Shown here one piece after another: positions 31,659 to 40,804 of a stretch of 64,000 nt of DNA. Under the pieces are notes generated by a model that was given only the letters and a program-made list of their open reading frames with translations, was not told where the DNA came from and did no database searches. This stretch comes from SLRI01 sp964402505 (GTDB lineage Bacteria > Pseudomonadota > Alphaproteobacteria > Geminicoccales > Geminicoccaceae). The stretch's first letter is position 1, and each line of letters starts with the position of its first letter. The position numbers and the translations under genes were made by a program. The stretch covers positions 98,069 to 162,068 of the forward strand of contig CAYOCP010000007.1 of the NCBI GenBank assembly GCA_964402505.1, written 5' to 3'.

Positions 31659-34391
31659 ATGAGCGGAAAGGCCGAGCGCCGGGTCGTCCTCGTCGACGGC
31701 TCCGGCTACATCTTCCGCGCCTTCTTCGCACTGCCGCCGATGACCCGCGGCGACGGCACGCCGGTCAATGCCGTCTTCGGCTTCTCCTCGATGCTCTTCA
31801 AGCTGATGCAGGACCATCCCGAGGACGACATGATCGTCGTCTTCGATGCGGGCCGCATCAGCTTCAGGAACGAGATCTACGAGGCCTACAAGGCCAATCG
31901 CGACGAGCCGCCGCCGGAGCTGGTGCCGCAGTTCGCGCTCGTGCGCGACGCGGCGCGCGCCTTCGGCCTGCCGGCCGTCGAGGTCGAGGGCTTCGAGGCC
32001 GACGACCTGATCGCCACCTACGTCGATCGCGCGCGCGCACTCGAGCGCGAGGTCCTCATCGTCTCCTCGGACAAGGACCTGATGCAGCTCGTTGCCCCCG
32101 GGGTCGCCATGTGGGACCCGATGAAGAGCAGGGAGATCGGTCCGGCCGAGGTCATGGAGCGCTTCGGCGTCGGCCCGGATCTGGTCCAGGATTGCCTGGC
32201 GCTGGCCGGCGACAGCTCCGACAACGTGCCGGGAGTGCCCGGCATCGGCGTCAAGACGGCGGCCCAGCTCCTGAACGCGTTCGGCTCGCTCGACGAGCTC
32301 CTCGCCAGCGCCTCGACCATCAAGCAGCCCAAGCGTCGCCAGGCGCTGATCGACTTCGCCGAGCAGGCCCGCCTCTCCAAAAGGCTCGTCGCCCTGCGCC
32401 ACGACGCGCCCTTGCCGGTCGAGCTCGACGGCACCGTCCGCCAGCCGCTCGACGGTCAGACCCTGCTCGCCTTCCTGCAGGCCAACGACTTCCGTGCCCT
32501 GATCGGCCGGATCGAGCAGGTCGCCGATGCGGCCGCCGCCGAGCGCGAGGCGCTGGCGCGCGAGCAGGGCACGGACGGCCCGGCCTATCGGACCCTCACC
32601 GATCTCGCCGAGCTCGATGCCCTCCTCGCCGAAGCGCAGGCCGTGGGCCGGCTCGCCATCGACACCGAGACCACCTCGCTCAACGTGGCGAGGGCCGAGC
32701 TGGTCGGCGTTTCCTTGAGCGTCGAGCCGGGCCATGGCGTCTACGTGCCCCTCGGCCATATCGACGACTTCGGCGAGCGGCTCGAGGGCCAGCCGGAGCT
32801 CGCGGCGGTGCTGGAGCGGCTTCGCCCGGTGCTCGCCGATCCGGGCACGCTCAAGATCGGCCACAACCTCAAATACGACATGGCGGTGCTCGCCCGGCAC
32901 GAGGTGCCGATCACCCCCTTCGACGACACCATGCTGCTCTCCTACGTGCTCGACGGCGCCAGCCACGGCCACGGCATGGACGAGCTGGCACGCCGCCATC
33001 TCGGCCACGAGGCCATCGCCTACGAGGACGTCTGCGGCAAGGGGGCGAAGCAGATCGGCTTCGCCCAGGTGCCGATCGAGAAGGCCACACCCTACGCCGC
33101 CGAGGATGCCGAGGTGACGCTCCGCCTCTGGCAGCTCCTCAAGCGGCGGCTGATCGAGGAGCGCGTGACCACCGTCTACGAGACGCTGGAACGCCCCTTG
33201 CCACCCGTCGTGGCGGCCATGGAAACGGCCGGCGTGCGCGTCGATCGCGGCCGTCTGGAAAAGCTCAGCATGGAGTTCGGCCGGCGCATGGCCGAGCTCG
33301 AGGAGAAGGCCCTTGAGCTCGCCGGCCGGCCCTTCAACCTGGGCTCGCCCAAGCAGCTCGGCGAGATCCTGTTCGACGAGATGGGGATCGGCGGCGCCAG
33401 GAAGACCCGTACCGGTGCCCATGCCACGGGCGCCGACATCCTCGAGGACCTGGCGGCCCAGGGCCACGAGCTGCCGCGGGTCATCCTCGACTGGCGCCAG
33501 CTCCAGAAGCTCACCCGCACCTACACGGAATCGCTGGTGGAGGAGATCGTCCCCCGGACCGGCCGTGTGCACACCTCCTACATGCTGGCCGCGACCTCGA
33601 CCGGCCGCCTGAGCTCGACCGATCCGAACCTGCAGAACATCCCGATCCGCACCGAGGAAGGCCGCAAGATCCGCGAGGCCTTCGTGCCGAAGGACGGCCA
33701 CGTCCTCGTTTCCGCCGACTACTCGCAGATCGAGCTGCGCGTCCTCGCCCACATGGCCGACATCCAGGCCCTGAAGGACGCCTTCGCCCACGACACCGAC
33801 ATTCACGCCGTGACCGCCGGCAAGATGTTCAAGCTGCCAGCGGAGGAGGTCTCGTCCGAGCTGCGCCGGCGGGCCAAGATGATCAACTACGGCATCATCT
33901 ACGGCATCGGCGCCTTCGGCCTCGCCCAGCGGCTCGGCATCCCGCAAGCCGAGGCGAAGGCCTTCATCGAGGCCTATTTCATCGAATACCCGGGCGTCAG
34001 GGACTACATGGAGCGGGCCAAGGCCGAGGCGCGCGAGCGGGGCCACGTCCTCACCCTCTTCGGCCGCCGCTGCTTCATCCCGGAAATCCTCTCCAAGCTG
34101 TCGGCCCGCCGTGCCTACGCCGAGCGTCAGGCGATCAACGCACCGATCCAGGGTTCGGCGGCCGACATCATGAAGCGCGCCATGCGCCGCATCGCCCGTG
34201 CCGTCGAGCGCCGGGAACTCGAGGCGCGCCTTCTCCTCCAGGTCCATGACGAGCTCGTCTTCGAGGTGCCCGAGGACCGGGTCGAGCCGGTGCTGCCGGT
34301 CGTCAGGGAGATCATGGAGGGTGCCGCCGAGCTCACCGTGCCGCTCGTCGTCGAGGTCGGCGCCGGCCGGAGCTGGGATGCCGCCCACTGA
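31659..34391 (+). CDS. polA: DNA polymerase I
   Basis: PolA fills repair gaps and removes RNA primers. The 910-residue protein has all three domains. The 5'-3' nuclease (residues 1-~290) shows VVLVDGSGYIFRAFFALPPM, ILIVSSDKDLMQLVAPGV and GDSSDNVPGVPGIGVKTAAQ. The 3'-5' exonuclease (~320-515) keeps its catalytic acidic residues in RLAIDTETTSLNVARAELVG and IGHNLKYDMAVLARHEVP, so proofreading is probably retained. The polymerase domain has motif A VSADYSQIELRVLAHMA near 684, the O-helix RRRAKMINYGIIYGIGAFGL, and motif C LLLQVHDELVFEVPED near 856. The end is convergent with the flippase gene, 9 bases apart. Confidence 0.97.
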   Translation: MSGKAERRVVLVDGSGYIFRAFFALPPMTRGDGTPVNAVFGFSSMLFKLMQDHPEDDMIVVFDAGRISFRNEIYEAYKANRDEPPPELVPQFALVRDAARAFGLPAVEVEGFEADDLIATYVDRARALEREVLIVSSDKDLMQLVAPGVAMWDPMKSREIGPAEVMERFGVGPDLVQDCLALAGDSSDNVPGVPGIGVKTAAQLLNAFGSLDELLASASTIKQPKRRQALIDFAEQARLSKRLVALRHDAPLPVELDGTVRQPLDGQTLLAFLQANDFRALIGRIEQVADAAAAEREALAREQGTDGPAYRTLTDLAELDALLAEAQAVGRLAIDTETTSLNVARAELVGVSLSVEPGHGVYVPLGHIDDFGERLEGQPELAAVLERLRPVLADPGTLKIGHNLKYDMAVLARHEVPITPFDDTMLLSYVLDGASHGHGMDELARRHLGHEAIAYEDVCGKGAKQIGFAQVPIEKATPYAAEDAEVTLRLWQLLKRRLIEERVTTVYETLERPLPPVVAAMETAGVRVDRGRLEKLSMEFGRRMAELEEKALELAGRPFNLGSPKQLGEILFDEMGIGGARKTRTGAHATGADILEDLAAQGHELPRVILDWRQLQKLTRTYTESLVEEIVPRTGRVHTSYMLAATSTGRLSSTDPNLQNIPIRTEEGRKIREAFVPKDGHVLVSADYSQIELRVLAHMADIQALKDAFAHDTDIHAVTAGKMFKLPAEEVSSELRRRAKMINYGIIYGIGAFGLAQRLGIPQAEAKAFIEAYFIEYPGVRDYMERAKAEARERGHVLTLFGRRCFIPEILSKLSARRAYAERQAINAPIQGSAADIMKRAMRRIARAVERRELEARLLLQVHDELVFEVPEDRVEPVLPVVREIMEGAAELTVPLVVEVGAGRSWDAAH

Positions 34392-34400
34392 GCTTCGGGA

Positions 34401-35651
34401 TCAGCCGCGCGGAAGCGGACCGAACGGCCTGAGCGGCGGCGGCAGCCCCCGCCAGAGCGCCACCACGCGCACCAGCTCGGCGAGCCCCCGCGCCAGCGCG
34501 AAGAGGCGGAGGTCGCCGGCGAGCCAGGCGAGCAGAAGGCCGGGCAGGAGCCAGGCGACCATCCAGAGCCCGGCCATCAGCAACCGGTCGCCGAGCCGTG
34601 CCACCGTCATGCCCGCCTGCAGCACCGCCGTCGCATGCTGCAGGACGAACCAGGGCAGGAGCCAGGGCAGGAGTGCCGCGGCCGGCGCGTAGGCGGCGCC
34701 GAAGGCGAGCGGCAGAAGGGGCGGGACGACCGCGACAGCACCGATGGCACCGGTGACCGCGATGGCGCCGACGAGGCGCAGATCCGCCTCGAGCGCGGCC
34801 CGAAAGCCCCGTTCGGGCACGGCGGCGAGGCGGGCGAGGGCGGCCTGGCCGAGCCCGTTGGCAACGACCAGACCGGCCACCAGGATCGCCGAGGCCAGGT
34901 AGTACTGCGCTGCCGCCGCCGTTCCGAGCCGGGCGCCGACCAGAAGCAGATCGAGGCTCAAAAGGATCTGGCTCGCCAGCGTCGCCATCGCCACCGGTAC
35001 CGCCAGGCGGACCAGCTCGCGGTAGCCGCGCGCGCGATTTCCCGTCGCCTCGACCATGCGGAGCCAGGGCCAGGTGGCGGCCGCGGCCAGCCACCAGGCG
35101 GCGAGGAAGAGGAGCGCCAGACGCAAGGGCTCGCCCTCGAGCGGCACCGCGACCAGAAGGAGCACGAAGGCGAAAGGACGGACCAGAAGCAGCAGCCCCG
35201 CCTGGCCCGTCTGGCCGAGCGAGAGCGGCAGCCAGTCGAGCTGGAGCGCTATCGGCCAGAGGCTGGTGAGGAGCAACGCCAGATAAGGCCAGTCCTGGAC
35301 GCCGGTGAGCCAGGCCCCGGCGACCGCCACGACGATCACGGCCGTGCTGACGGCGAGCCTGAGACGAAGGTAGCGCTTGAGCAGCAGAAGCCCGGCGCCG
35401 GGGCGGGCCGCCATCTCGACGGTCGCGACCGAGCGCAGCCCCGCCTCGCCCAGATGCAGCGCCAGGCCCTGGACGGCCAGCGCCATCGACCAGAGGCCGA
35501 GCCCGTCCGGCGTGAGGCCCCGGGCGATCAGCATGGTGGCGAGGAAGCCGAGGCCGGCGGCGAGCGCCCGGCTGCCGCCCATCGAAAGGAGGCGGCCGAT
35601 CGTGTCCGGCGGCAGCGCCGTTCGCAGACCCCGGCCGAGCGCCGCGATCAA
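34401..35651 (-). CDS. Polysaccharide flippase-like membrane protein (Wzx/MATE-like)
   Basis: A 416-residue, very hydrophobic protein with about 12 predicted helices. It begins LIAALGRGLRTALPPDTIGR, then GGSRALAAGLGFLATMLIAR, the typical start of Wzx-type exporters that flip lipid-linked glycan units. TTG at 35651 overlaps the upstream glycosyltransferase stop (TTGA); no good Shine-Dalgarno site is seen, so coupled translation from the previous gene is likely, and the exact start is uncertain. It is the last gene of the minus-strand polysaccharide cluster. No Wzy polymerase or Wza/Wzc export genes are in the window. Confidence 0.78.
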   Translation of the reverse strand: MIAALGRGLRTALPPDTIGRLLSMGGSRALAAGLGFLATMLIARGLTPDGLGLWSMALAVQGLALHLGEAGLRSVATVEMAARPGAGLLLLKRYLRLRLAVSTAVIVVAVAGAWLTGVQDWPYLALLLTSLWPIALQLDWLPLSLGQTGQAGLLLLVRPFAFVLLLVAVPLEGEPLRLALLFLAAWWLAAAATWPWLRMVEATGNRARGYRELVRLAVPVAMATLASQILLSLDLLLVGARLGTAAAAQYYLASAILVAGLVVANGLGQAALARLAAVPERGFRAALEADLRLVGAIAVTGAIGAVAVVPPLLPLAFGAAYAPAAALLPWLLPWFVLQHATAVLQAGMTVARLGDRLLMAGLWMVAWLLPGLLLAWLAGDLRLFALARGLAELVRVVALWRGLPPPLRPFGPLPRG

Positions 35652-36760
35652 ACGGCCTGAAGCCGCCGGTAGAGGTGAACCACCTCGCTCATGATCGTGT
35701 CCTCGTCGAGCCGCTCGACCCGATGGCCCTGGCGATAGCCGCCGAGCCGGATCAGGCGGCATGCGGCCTCGACCGCATCGGCCAGCGCCTTGGGATCGGG
35801 ATCGCGCAGGAACCCGGATGCCCCCTCGTCGAGCCAGTCCGCGACATCGCCCACGTCGGTCGAGACCACGGGGCGCATCGCCTTGATCGCCTCCTTGATC
35901 ACCGTGGGCGACGCCTCGTAGCGGCTGGTGAGCAGGAGGATGCCGTGCTCGGCCAGCACGCGCGGCACCTGGTCGTGCGCCACCCGGCCGATCCAGGTTA
36001 GCCGCTCCCGAGCCGGCGAGCGGGCGATGCGGCGGATCAGATCGGGGCTGTCCTCGCCCTCGCCCACGATGGTGAGGGTGAAGTCGAGGCCGCGCGCCAG
36101 GAGCTCCTCCATCGTGGCGACGGCGAGCGGGACGTTCTTCTGGTGGCTGATCCGGCCGAGCAGGACGAGACGATGGGCCAGGGCCGGGTCGGGCGGGCTC
36201 GCCGGATGCTCGGCGAAGATGCGGCCGTCGAAGGCCGCCGGGATGACGCTGGCGGCAGCGAAGGGTGCCGGCTCCACCGCTTCCTGGAGCGTTTGGCGGT
36301 CGCGGCCGCTGACGCAGATGATCGCGTCGGCGAGCCGCACGGCCCGCCGCTCGAGCATCAGCATGACCCGCCGGATCGGCCGGCCCAGCCGGCCGAGCCA
36401 GCCCTCGAGCACGCGGCCGCTGACATTATGGTAGCTGATCAGCACCCGGCCCTGCTCGGGGCAGATGATGAGCTTGGGCCAGGCCGCGTAGTTGCGGTGG
36501 AAATGGAAGACGTCCTCGGCCCCGAACCGCTTGCGGTTGCGCCAGAACCAGAGCCAGAGGCCGAGGAAGAAGCGAAGGAAGTTCGAGCTCTCCGAGACAT
36601 AGGTGATGTGCTGCGCCGTCCGCTCCCGCTGCAGGCGGGCGGCGACGAGGTGGAATTCCAGCCCCGACCTCAGGAGGGCCCGGTGCAGGCCGCGGAAATG
36701 CTCGGCGCCGCCGCCCTGATCCTGGGCCAGGGGATCGTTGTTGTAGAAGACGTAGATCAC
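35648..36760 (-). CDS. Glycosyltransferase family 4
   Basis: A 370-residue GT-B fold enzyme. Acceptor domain: MIYVFYNNDPLAQDQGGGAE and VFHFHRNYAAWPKLIICPEQ. Nucleotide-sugar domain: LVLLGRISHQKNVPLAVATM, then the GT4 E-x7-E signature region in SRYEASPTVIKEAIKAMRPV (catalytic Glu pair). VVSTDVGDVADWLDEGASGF follows. The donor and linkage are unknown. It overlaps the upstream fusion gene (ATGA) and the downstream flippase (TTGA). Confidence 0.88.
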   Translation of the reverse strand: MIYVFYNNDPLAQDQGGGAEHFRGLHRALLRSGLEFHLVAARLQRERTAQHITYVSESSNFLRFFLGLWLWFWRNRKRFGAEDVFHFHRNYAAWPKLIICPEQGRVLISYHNVSGRVLEGWLGRLGRPIRRVMLMLERRAVRLADAIICVSGRDRQTLQEAVEPAPFAAASVIPAAFDGRIFAEHPASPPDPALAHRLVLLGRISHQKNVPLAVATMEELLARGLDFTLTIVGEGEDSPDLIRRIARSPARERLTWIGRVAHDQVPRVLAEHGILLLTSRYEASPTVIKEAIKAMRPVVSTDVGDVADWLDEGASGFLRDPDPKALADAVEAACRLIRLGGYRQGHRVERLDEDTIMSEVVHLYRRLQAV

Positions 36761-38604
36761 GGACCAATCCTCGGGGCTGCGACGACCGGTGCCATGTCCG
36801 GTCCAGGATTCTGCACCAGTGCCAGGATGGCTTCGAGCGTGCGCGCCACCGGCCCGTCATTCTCGACCACGGGCAGGCCGAAGCGCTCGGCCAGCCGGCG
36901 ATAGAGCACCCGGCGGCGATGGAAATGCCGGTCCAGAAGAGCGTCCGGGCGCTGCTCCTGGATGCGCAGGGGATGCCGCTCGATCAGCACGACGAGGCGC
37001 GGTCTCGGCAGGAGGGCGACGAGCAGGGGGCCGAGCCGGTCGATGACCACGTCGTCGAGCCCGGTGTCGATCGCGAGGTCGACCAGCGTGTCGAGCACGC
37101 AGCGATCGCCCAGGATCGGCTCGCCCCGATCGAGATGATAGCGCCAGGCGATGTCGATCACCTGATCGATCGCCTGCAGCGCCAGAAACGGCCAGGCGAG
37201 CCAGGGCCGGCCGGCGAAGTCGTGATAGCCGATCCTGACACCGCCGGCCTCGACCTTGTAATTGTGGCCGGTGAGTCGGGCCAGCGCCAGAAGCGGCTTC
37301 GAGAGGTAGTTGCGAAAGCGGCTCCAGACGTGCCGGTTGGCAATTCCCGCCTCGGCGAGATGCCGGCGCAGATGCTCGACCAGAAAGCTCTTGCCGGCGC
37401 CGTCGACGCCGCAAAGGGCGATCAGGCGATGCGGCAGTGGCGAAGGCGCCGGCGTCGCCAGCATCTTCGCCACCGCGGCGGGCCAGGAGCACCAGCGGGC
37501 CGGATCGACCGCCACCGGGGCCGCCTGCCGGCGCAGGGCCCGGATCAGCGCGTGCGGCAGCTCGTCCGGCGCCCGGGCGACGAAGCCGCCAAGGGCCAGC
37601 ACCTGCTCGCTCACGCCCGGCGCATCGAGCGTGATCACCGGCCGGCCGGTGAGCCCGGCCTCGATGACCACGAGCGGCACTTCCGAGACCGGCGCCTGGA
37701 ACGGCAGAAGGAAAGCATCGGCCGAGGCGATGGCGCGGGCGAGCTCGGCGGCATCGAGCATTTCGGTCGTGACATCGATGCGCGCGACCGCGGGGCTTCG
37801 GGCGATCCGCTCGAGAAACCGCCGCATCACCGCTTCCGCCACGTCCGGCCTGAGCAGCAGGAGCAGCCGCGCGTCGAGGCCGCGCGCCACCGCCGCCTCG
37901 AAGGCGCCGAGCGCCAGATGGGCACCGCGCAGCGCCAGGGGAGGCCCGAGATAGGCCACCACCGGCAGGTCCTGGGCCTTGCGAACCCTCGGCCGAAGCA
38001 GCACCGGTGGAGCTTCCACCTGAGGCCGAAGCACCGGGCCGGGCGGCAGGCCGATGGCGCGCAGACGCTGGCGCGTCGCCTCGCTCAGATAGATCGGCCG
38101 AGCGGCACCGGAACGGCGATAGCCCGCCCTGACCAGAAAGCCGGGCAGCAGGGCGTTCGCGAGCGGCAGGCGCATCAGCCGCCGCTCGCGCCAGAGCTCC
38201 TCCGGCCCGACGCTCCAGATCTCGCGCAGCGTCAGGAGCGGGCTCGCCATGATGAGCTCGACCGGCGCGCCGAGATCGAGCCGCGCCATGCGCGCGAGCT
38301 CGGCGATGCCGGTGACGAGATAGATCCGCGTCGGCGCGAGCTCCCTGGCGAAACGCCGGAGCGCCGGTGTCGGCGCGCCGCGCTGCATCAGCGATCCGAG
38401 GCCGCGCACGACGTAGCTGGCCGATCCGGCCCCGGCGCCGACGACATCCGTGGCGATGGTGACGCGGTGGCCCTCTGCCGCCAGTCCCTCCGCCAGGCCA
38501 TGCGCCACATGCCAGGGCTGCCGGCGCCGCCTCGCCACATCGAAGCCGAAGCAGATCACGAGATCGCGCGGCCGCTCGACCGCGACCGGCAAGACCTCGC
38601 TCAT
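36757..38604 (-). CDS. Fusion: glycosyltransferase-like domain plus thymidylate-kinase-like domain
   Basis: One 615-residue frame. Residues ~1-375 form a GT4-like GT-B protein (DLVICFGFDVARRRRQPWHV, LPVVAYLGPPLALRGAHLAL, PFQAPVSEVPLVVIEAGLTG with the E-x7-E-like end). Residues ~390-600 form a P-loop kinase of the thymidylate-kinase fold (Walker A ALCGVDGAGKSFLVEHLRRH near 395-414; a DR motif in PILGDRCVLDTLVDLAIDTG; LID-like EQRPDALLDRHFHRRR). TMPK-like proteins occur in polysaccharide clusters with unknown substrates, so this is unlikely to be the cell's dTMP kinase. A sequencing frameshift merging two genes is unlikely because codon use stays uniform across the join, but it cannot be excluded. 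Overlaps of 4 and 3 bases with both neighbours place it inside the operon. Confidence 0.8.
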   Translation of the reverse strand: MSEVLPVAVERPRDLVICFGFDVARRRRQPWHVAHGLAEGLAAEGHRVTIATDVVGAGAGSASYVVRGLGSLMQRGAPTPALRRFARELAPTRIYLVTGIAELARMARLDLGAPVELIMASPLLTLREIWSVGPEELWRERRLMRLPLANALLPGFLVRAGYRRSGAARPIYLSEATRQRLRAIGLPPGPVLRPQVEAPPVLLRPRVRKAQDLPVVAYLGPPLALRGAHLALGAFEAAVARGLDARLLLLLRPDVAEAVMRRFLERIARSPAVARIDVTTEMLDAAELARAIASADAFLLPFQAPVSEVPLVVIEAGLTGRPVITLDAPGVSEQVLALGGFVARAPDELPHALIRALRRQAAPVAVDPARWCSWPAAVAKMLATPAPSPLPHRLIALCGVDGAGKSFLVEHLRRHLAEAGIANRHVWSRFRNYLSKPLLALARLTGHNYKVEAGGVRIGYHDFAGRPWLAWPFLALQAIDQVIDIAWRYHLDRGEPILGDRCVLDTLVDLAIDTGLDDVVIDRLGPLLVALLPRPRLVVLIERHPLRIQEQRPDALLDRHFHRRRVLYRRLAERFGLPVVENDGPVARTLEAILALVQNPGPDMAPVVAAPRIGP

Positions 38605-39755
38605 CAGGCGGCCATCCGCTCGAACGGAACGTAGTGGCCGGCCAGCCGGTCCACCACGCCGTCCCAGCCGAAGCGCGCCTCGACCAGCCGCCGGGCCCGC
38701 ACCGCCATGGCACCCGCCGCCCCGGGATGGCCGAGCACTTCGGCGATCGCCGTGGCGAGATCGAGGGGATTGCGCTCCGCCATGACGAAGGGGCGAGGCC
38801 CGCCGATGCCGCAAGCGAGGTCTCGCGCGAGCCCGGTCGCCGTCGTCACCACCGGCACGCCCGCCGCCATGCCCTCGAGCAGGGTCAGGGGCCCGCTCTC
38901 GTAATCGGCCGGGTTGACGAGGACGGCCGCCCGGTGGAGCGCCTCGAGCAGGGCAGGGGCGTCGAGAAAGCCCCGAAACCGCACCCGCTCGGCAATGCCG
39001 AGATGGCGGGCCTGCGCTTCGAGCTTCTCCCTGAGCGGCCCCTCGCCGGCGAGCTCGAGCCGGAGCCGGCCGTCGCCGAGATAGGCGAAGGCGTCGAGCA
39101 GGCGATGCAGGCCCTTGCGATAGCCGAGCCGGCCGACATAGAGCACGCTCCGCCGCTCCTCGACATCCGGCAGGCACGCGCCGCCGCGGAACGGAAAGGC
39201 CTCGGGGTCGACCCCGTTGCCGATCACCTCCACCTCGCGACCCTGGAGCCGGTAATGCCGGGCGAGCTCCTCCCGCACGTTCCGCGACACCGCGAGCAGC
39301 GTCGCCGCCTGGCGGATATGCGCGTGCTCGTGCGCCTGGCCGAAAAGCCGCGCATTGGCCTTGATCAGCATCGCCCTCGGACCCGGCTCGCCGATCGCCG
39401 CCGTGTCGCTCAGCAGCGGGCTGTGGAAGGTGACGATGCGCCGAAGCCCGGTGCGCAGGCGCGGCAGCAGCGGCAGATGCAGATGCAGCGCATGGCAGCC
39501 CTCGGCGCCGCGGTCGAGCCAGCGCTGCAGCACCAGCCGCAGCGCCTCCTGATGCAGGGGTCGGATCGGCAAATAGGGAAAGAGCCGCACCTGCACCCCT
39601 TCCACCTCGAGCCGCTGCCAGTGCAGCCCCTGGCCCTTGGCGACGATCAGGGGCTCGATGCCGTGGCGCGGCAGCCGCTTGGCGATCTCCAGCACGTGGC
39701 GGCCGATACCTTCGCGCGGCGGCATCACATTGTTGGTCAAGAGCCCGACCCGCAT
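38604..39755 (-). CDS. Glycosyltransferase family 4
   Basis: A 383-residue GT4 enzyme. N-terminal GLLTNNVMPPREGIGRHVLE is the glycine-rich acceptor-side loop. The C-terminal domain has SVLYVGRLGYRKGLHRLLDA, VRFRGFLDAPALLEALHRAA and the E-x7-E region in NPADYESGPLTLLEGMAAGV. Sugar donor unknown. ATG at 39755 gives a standard GT-B N-terminus. The stop overlaps the start of the fusion gene (ATGATCA region, 1-base shared). Confidence 0.88.
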   Translation of the reverse strand: MRVGLLTNNVMPPREGIGRHVLEIAKRLPRHGIEPLIVAKGQGLHWQRLEVEGVQVRLFPYLPIRPLHQEALRLVLQRWLDRGAEGCHALHLHLPLLPRLRTGLRRIVTFHSPLLSDTAAIGEPGPRAMLIKANARLFGQAHEHAHIRQAATLLAVSRNVREELARHYRLQGREVEVIGNGVDPEAFPFRGGACLPDVEERRSVLYVGRLGYRKGLHRLLDAFAYLGDGRLRLELAGEGPLREKLEAQARHLGIAERVRFRGFLDAPALLEALHRAAVLVNPADYESGPLTLLEGMAAGVPVVTTATGLARDLACGIGGPRPFVMAERNPLDLATAIAEVLGHPGAAGAMAVRARRLVEARFGWDGVVDRLAGHYVPFERMAA

Positions 39756-39760
39756 GACGG

Positions 39761-40699
39761 TCAGCCCGCCTCTGCCAGAGTGCCGGACGGCCGGCGCCAG
39801 TAGAAATCCTGCCCGCTGAGGAGCGCCTTCAGGCGACGCGGCAGCCGCGCACCGGCCATGCCGAGGCGATAGCCGGCATAGCGGCCGGCGGTATGCAGCA
39901 AGGCGTAGGGCAGGAGCTCCGGCGCCTCCCGGGCGAGCGTCGCGAGCAGCGCCTTCGCATAGGCGAGACCGCGCGCCTCGTCGCGCTCGCGGCCGAGCAG
40001 GAGAGACTGGTGCGCCCGCCTGGCATGGCCGATGTCGAACTGCCGGCGAAAATCCGCGAGGATCCCGCTCGCATGGCTGTGGCGGACCGTCGCCTCGGCG
40101 ACATAGGCGATCCTGTGGCCGCGCTCGAGCAGCCGGGCCGCGGCAATGGTCTCCTCGCTCACCAGCGTCGCCGGAAACCCGCCGATCTCGTCGAGGGCCG
40201 CGTTGACCCAGGCGGCGCAACTGTTCGAGCAGAAATGGGTGTAGGCGCCGAAGGTCGGCCAGTCGGCGAGCGAGCGAAGCTGGCTTCGGGCGGGGTAGTT
40301 GAACGTGCGGTTGAAAGCCTCGATCCGGTCGGCGCCGACCCGCGGCAGTTGGCGGCCATACGCCACGGAGGCCCGGCCGTCGCGCAAGGGGGCGGTGAGC
40401 AGCTCGAGAAAATCGGCGCTGGTGGCGTGGGCATCCGGCGTCAGCATCACCGTGATGGCGGTGCCGAGCCGCCGCCGCGCCTGCTCGCGTGTCCGTCCGT
40501 GATCGAAGCTGTCCCTCGCGATGGTCCAGGTCTCGGTACCGAGATCCCACGCTTCCTCGACCGTGCCGTCATGCGAGCTGGAATTGACGACGAGGATCTG
40601 CGGCCGGAGCGGCGAGGCCAGAAGCGGCTCGAGGCAGCCCCGGAGCAGCCGGCGCGCCCGATGCGTGACCACGACGACGCCGATGCTGGGCTGAACCAA
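39761..40699 (-). CDS. Glycosyltransferase family 2 (rhamnosyltransferase-like)
   Basis: A 312-residue GT-A enzyme beginning LVQPSIGVVVVTHRARRLLR. The donor-binding segment ILVVNSSSHDGTVEEAWDLG and the acidic motif in ITVMLTPDAHATSADFLELL (in place of DxD) follow, with FCSNSCAAWVNAALDEIGGF and the ED-type motif SEETIAAARLLERGHRIAYV. It resembles dTDP-rhamnosyltransferases. TTG at 40699 is chosen because GGAG lies 9 bases upstream and the family starts here; another in-frame TTG at 40786 would add 29 unrelated residues. A ~105-base gap separates it from the upstream SDR gene, the longest in the cluster, so a secondary promoter is possible. Confidence 0.82.
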   Translation of the reverse strand: MVQPSIGVVVVTHRARRLLRGCLEPLLASPLRPQILVVNSSSHDGTVEEAWDLGTETWTIARDSFDHGRTREQARRRLGTAITVMLTPDAHATSADFLELLTAPLRDGRASVAYGRQLPRVGADRIEAFNRTFNYPARSQLRSLADWPTFGAYTHFCSNSCAAWVNAALDEIGGFPATLVSEETIAAARLLERGHRIAYVAEATVRHSHASGILADFRRQFDIGHARRAHQSLLLGRERDEARGLAYAKALLATLAREAPELLPYALLHTAGRYAGYRLGMAGARLPRRLKALLSGQDFYWRRPSGTLAEAG

Positions 40700-40804
40700 G
40701 CGCCTGCTCCAAGGCAAGGGATCCGAGCCATGGCTGGATTGCGAGGGGGACGCGCGGATGATGAGCGCAGTCGCGCGATAAATCAACCAGAAATAGAAAG
40801 ATCG

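Noticed and set aside
31605..34388. Long minus-strand frame (927 codons) opposite polA
   Set aside because: Antisense to an intact, fully motif-supported DNA polymerase I.
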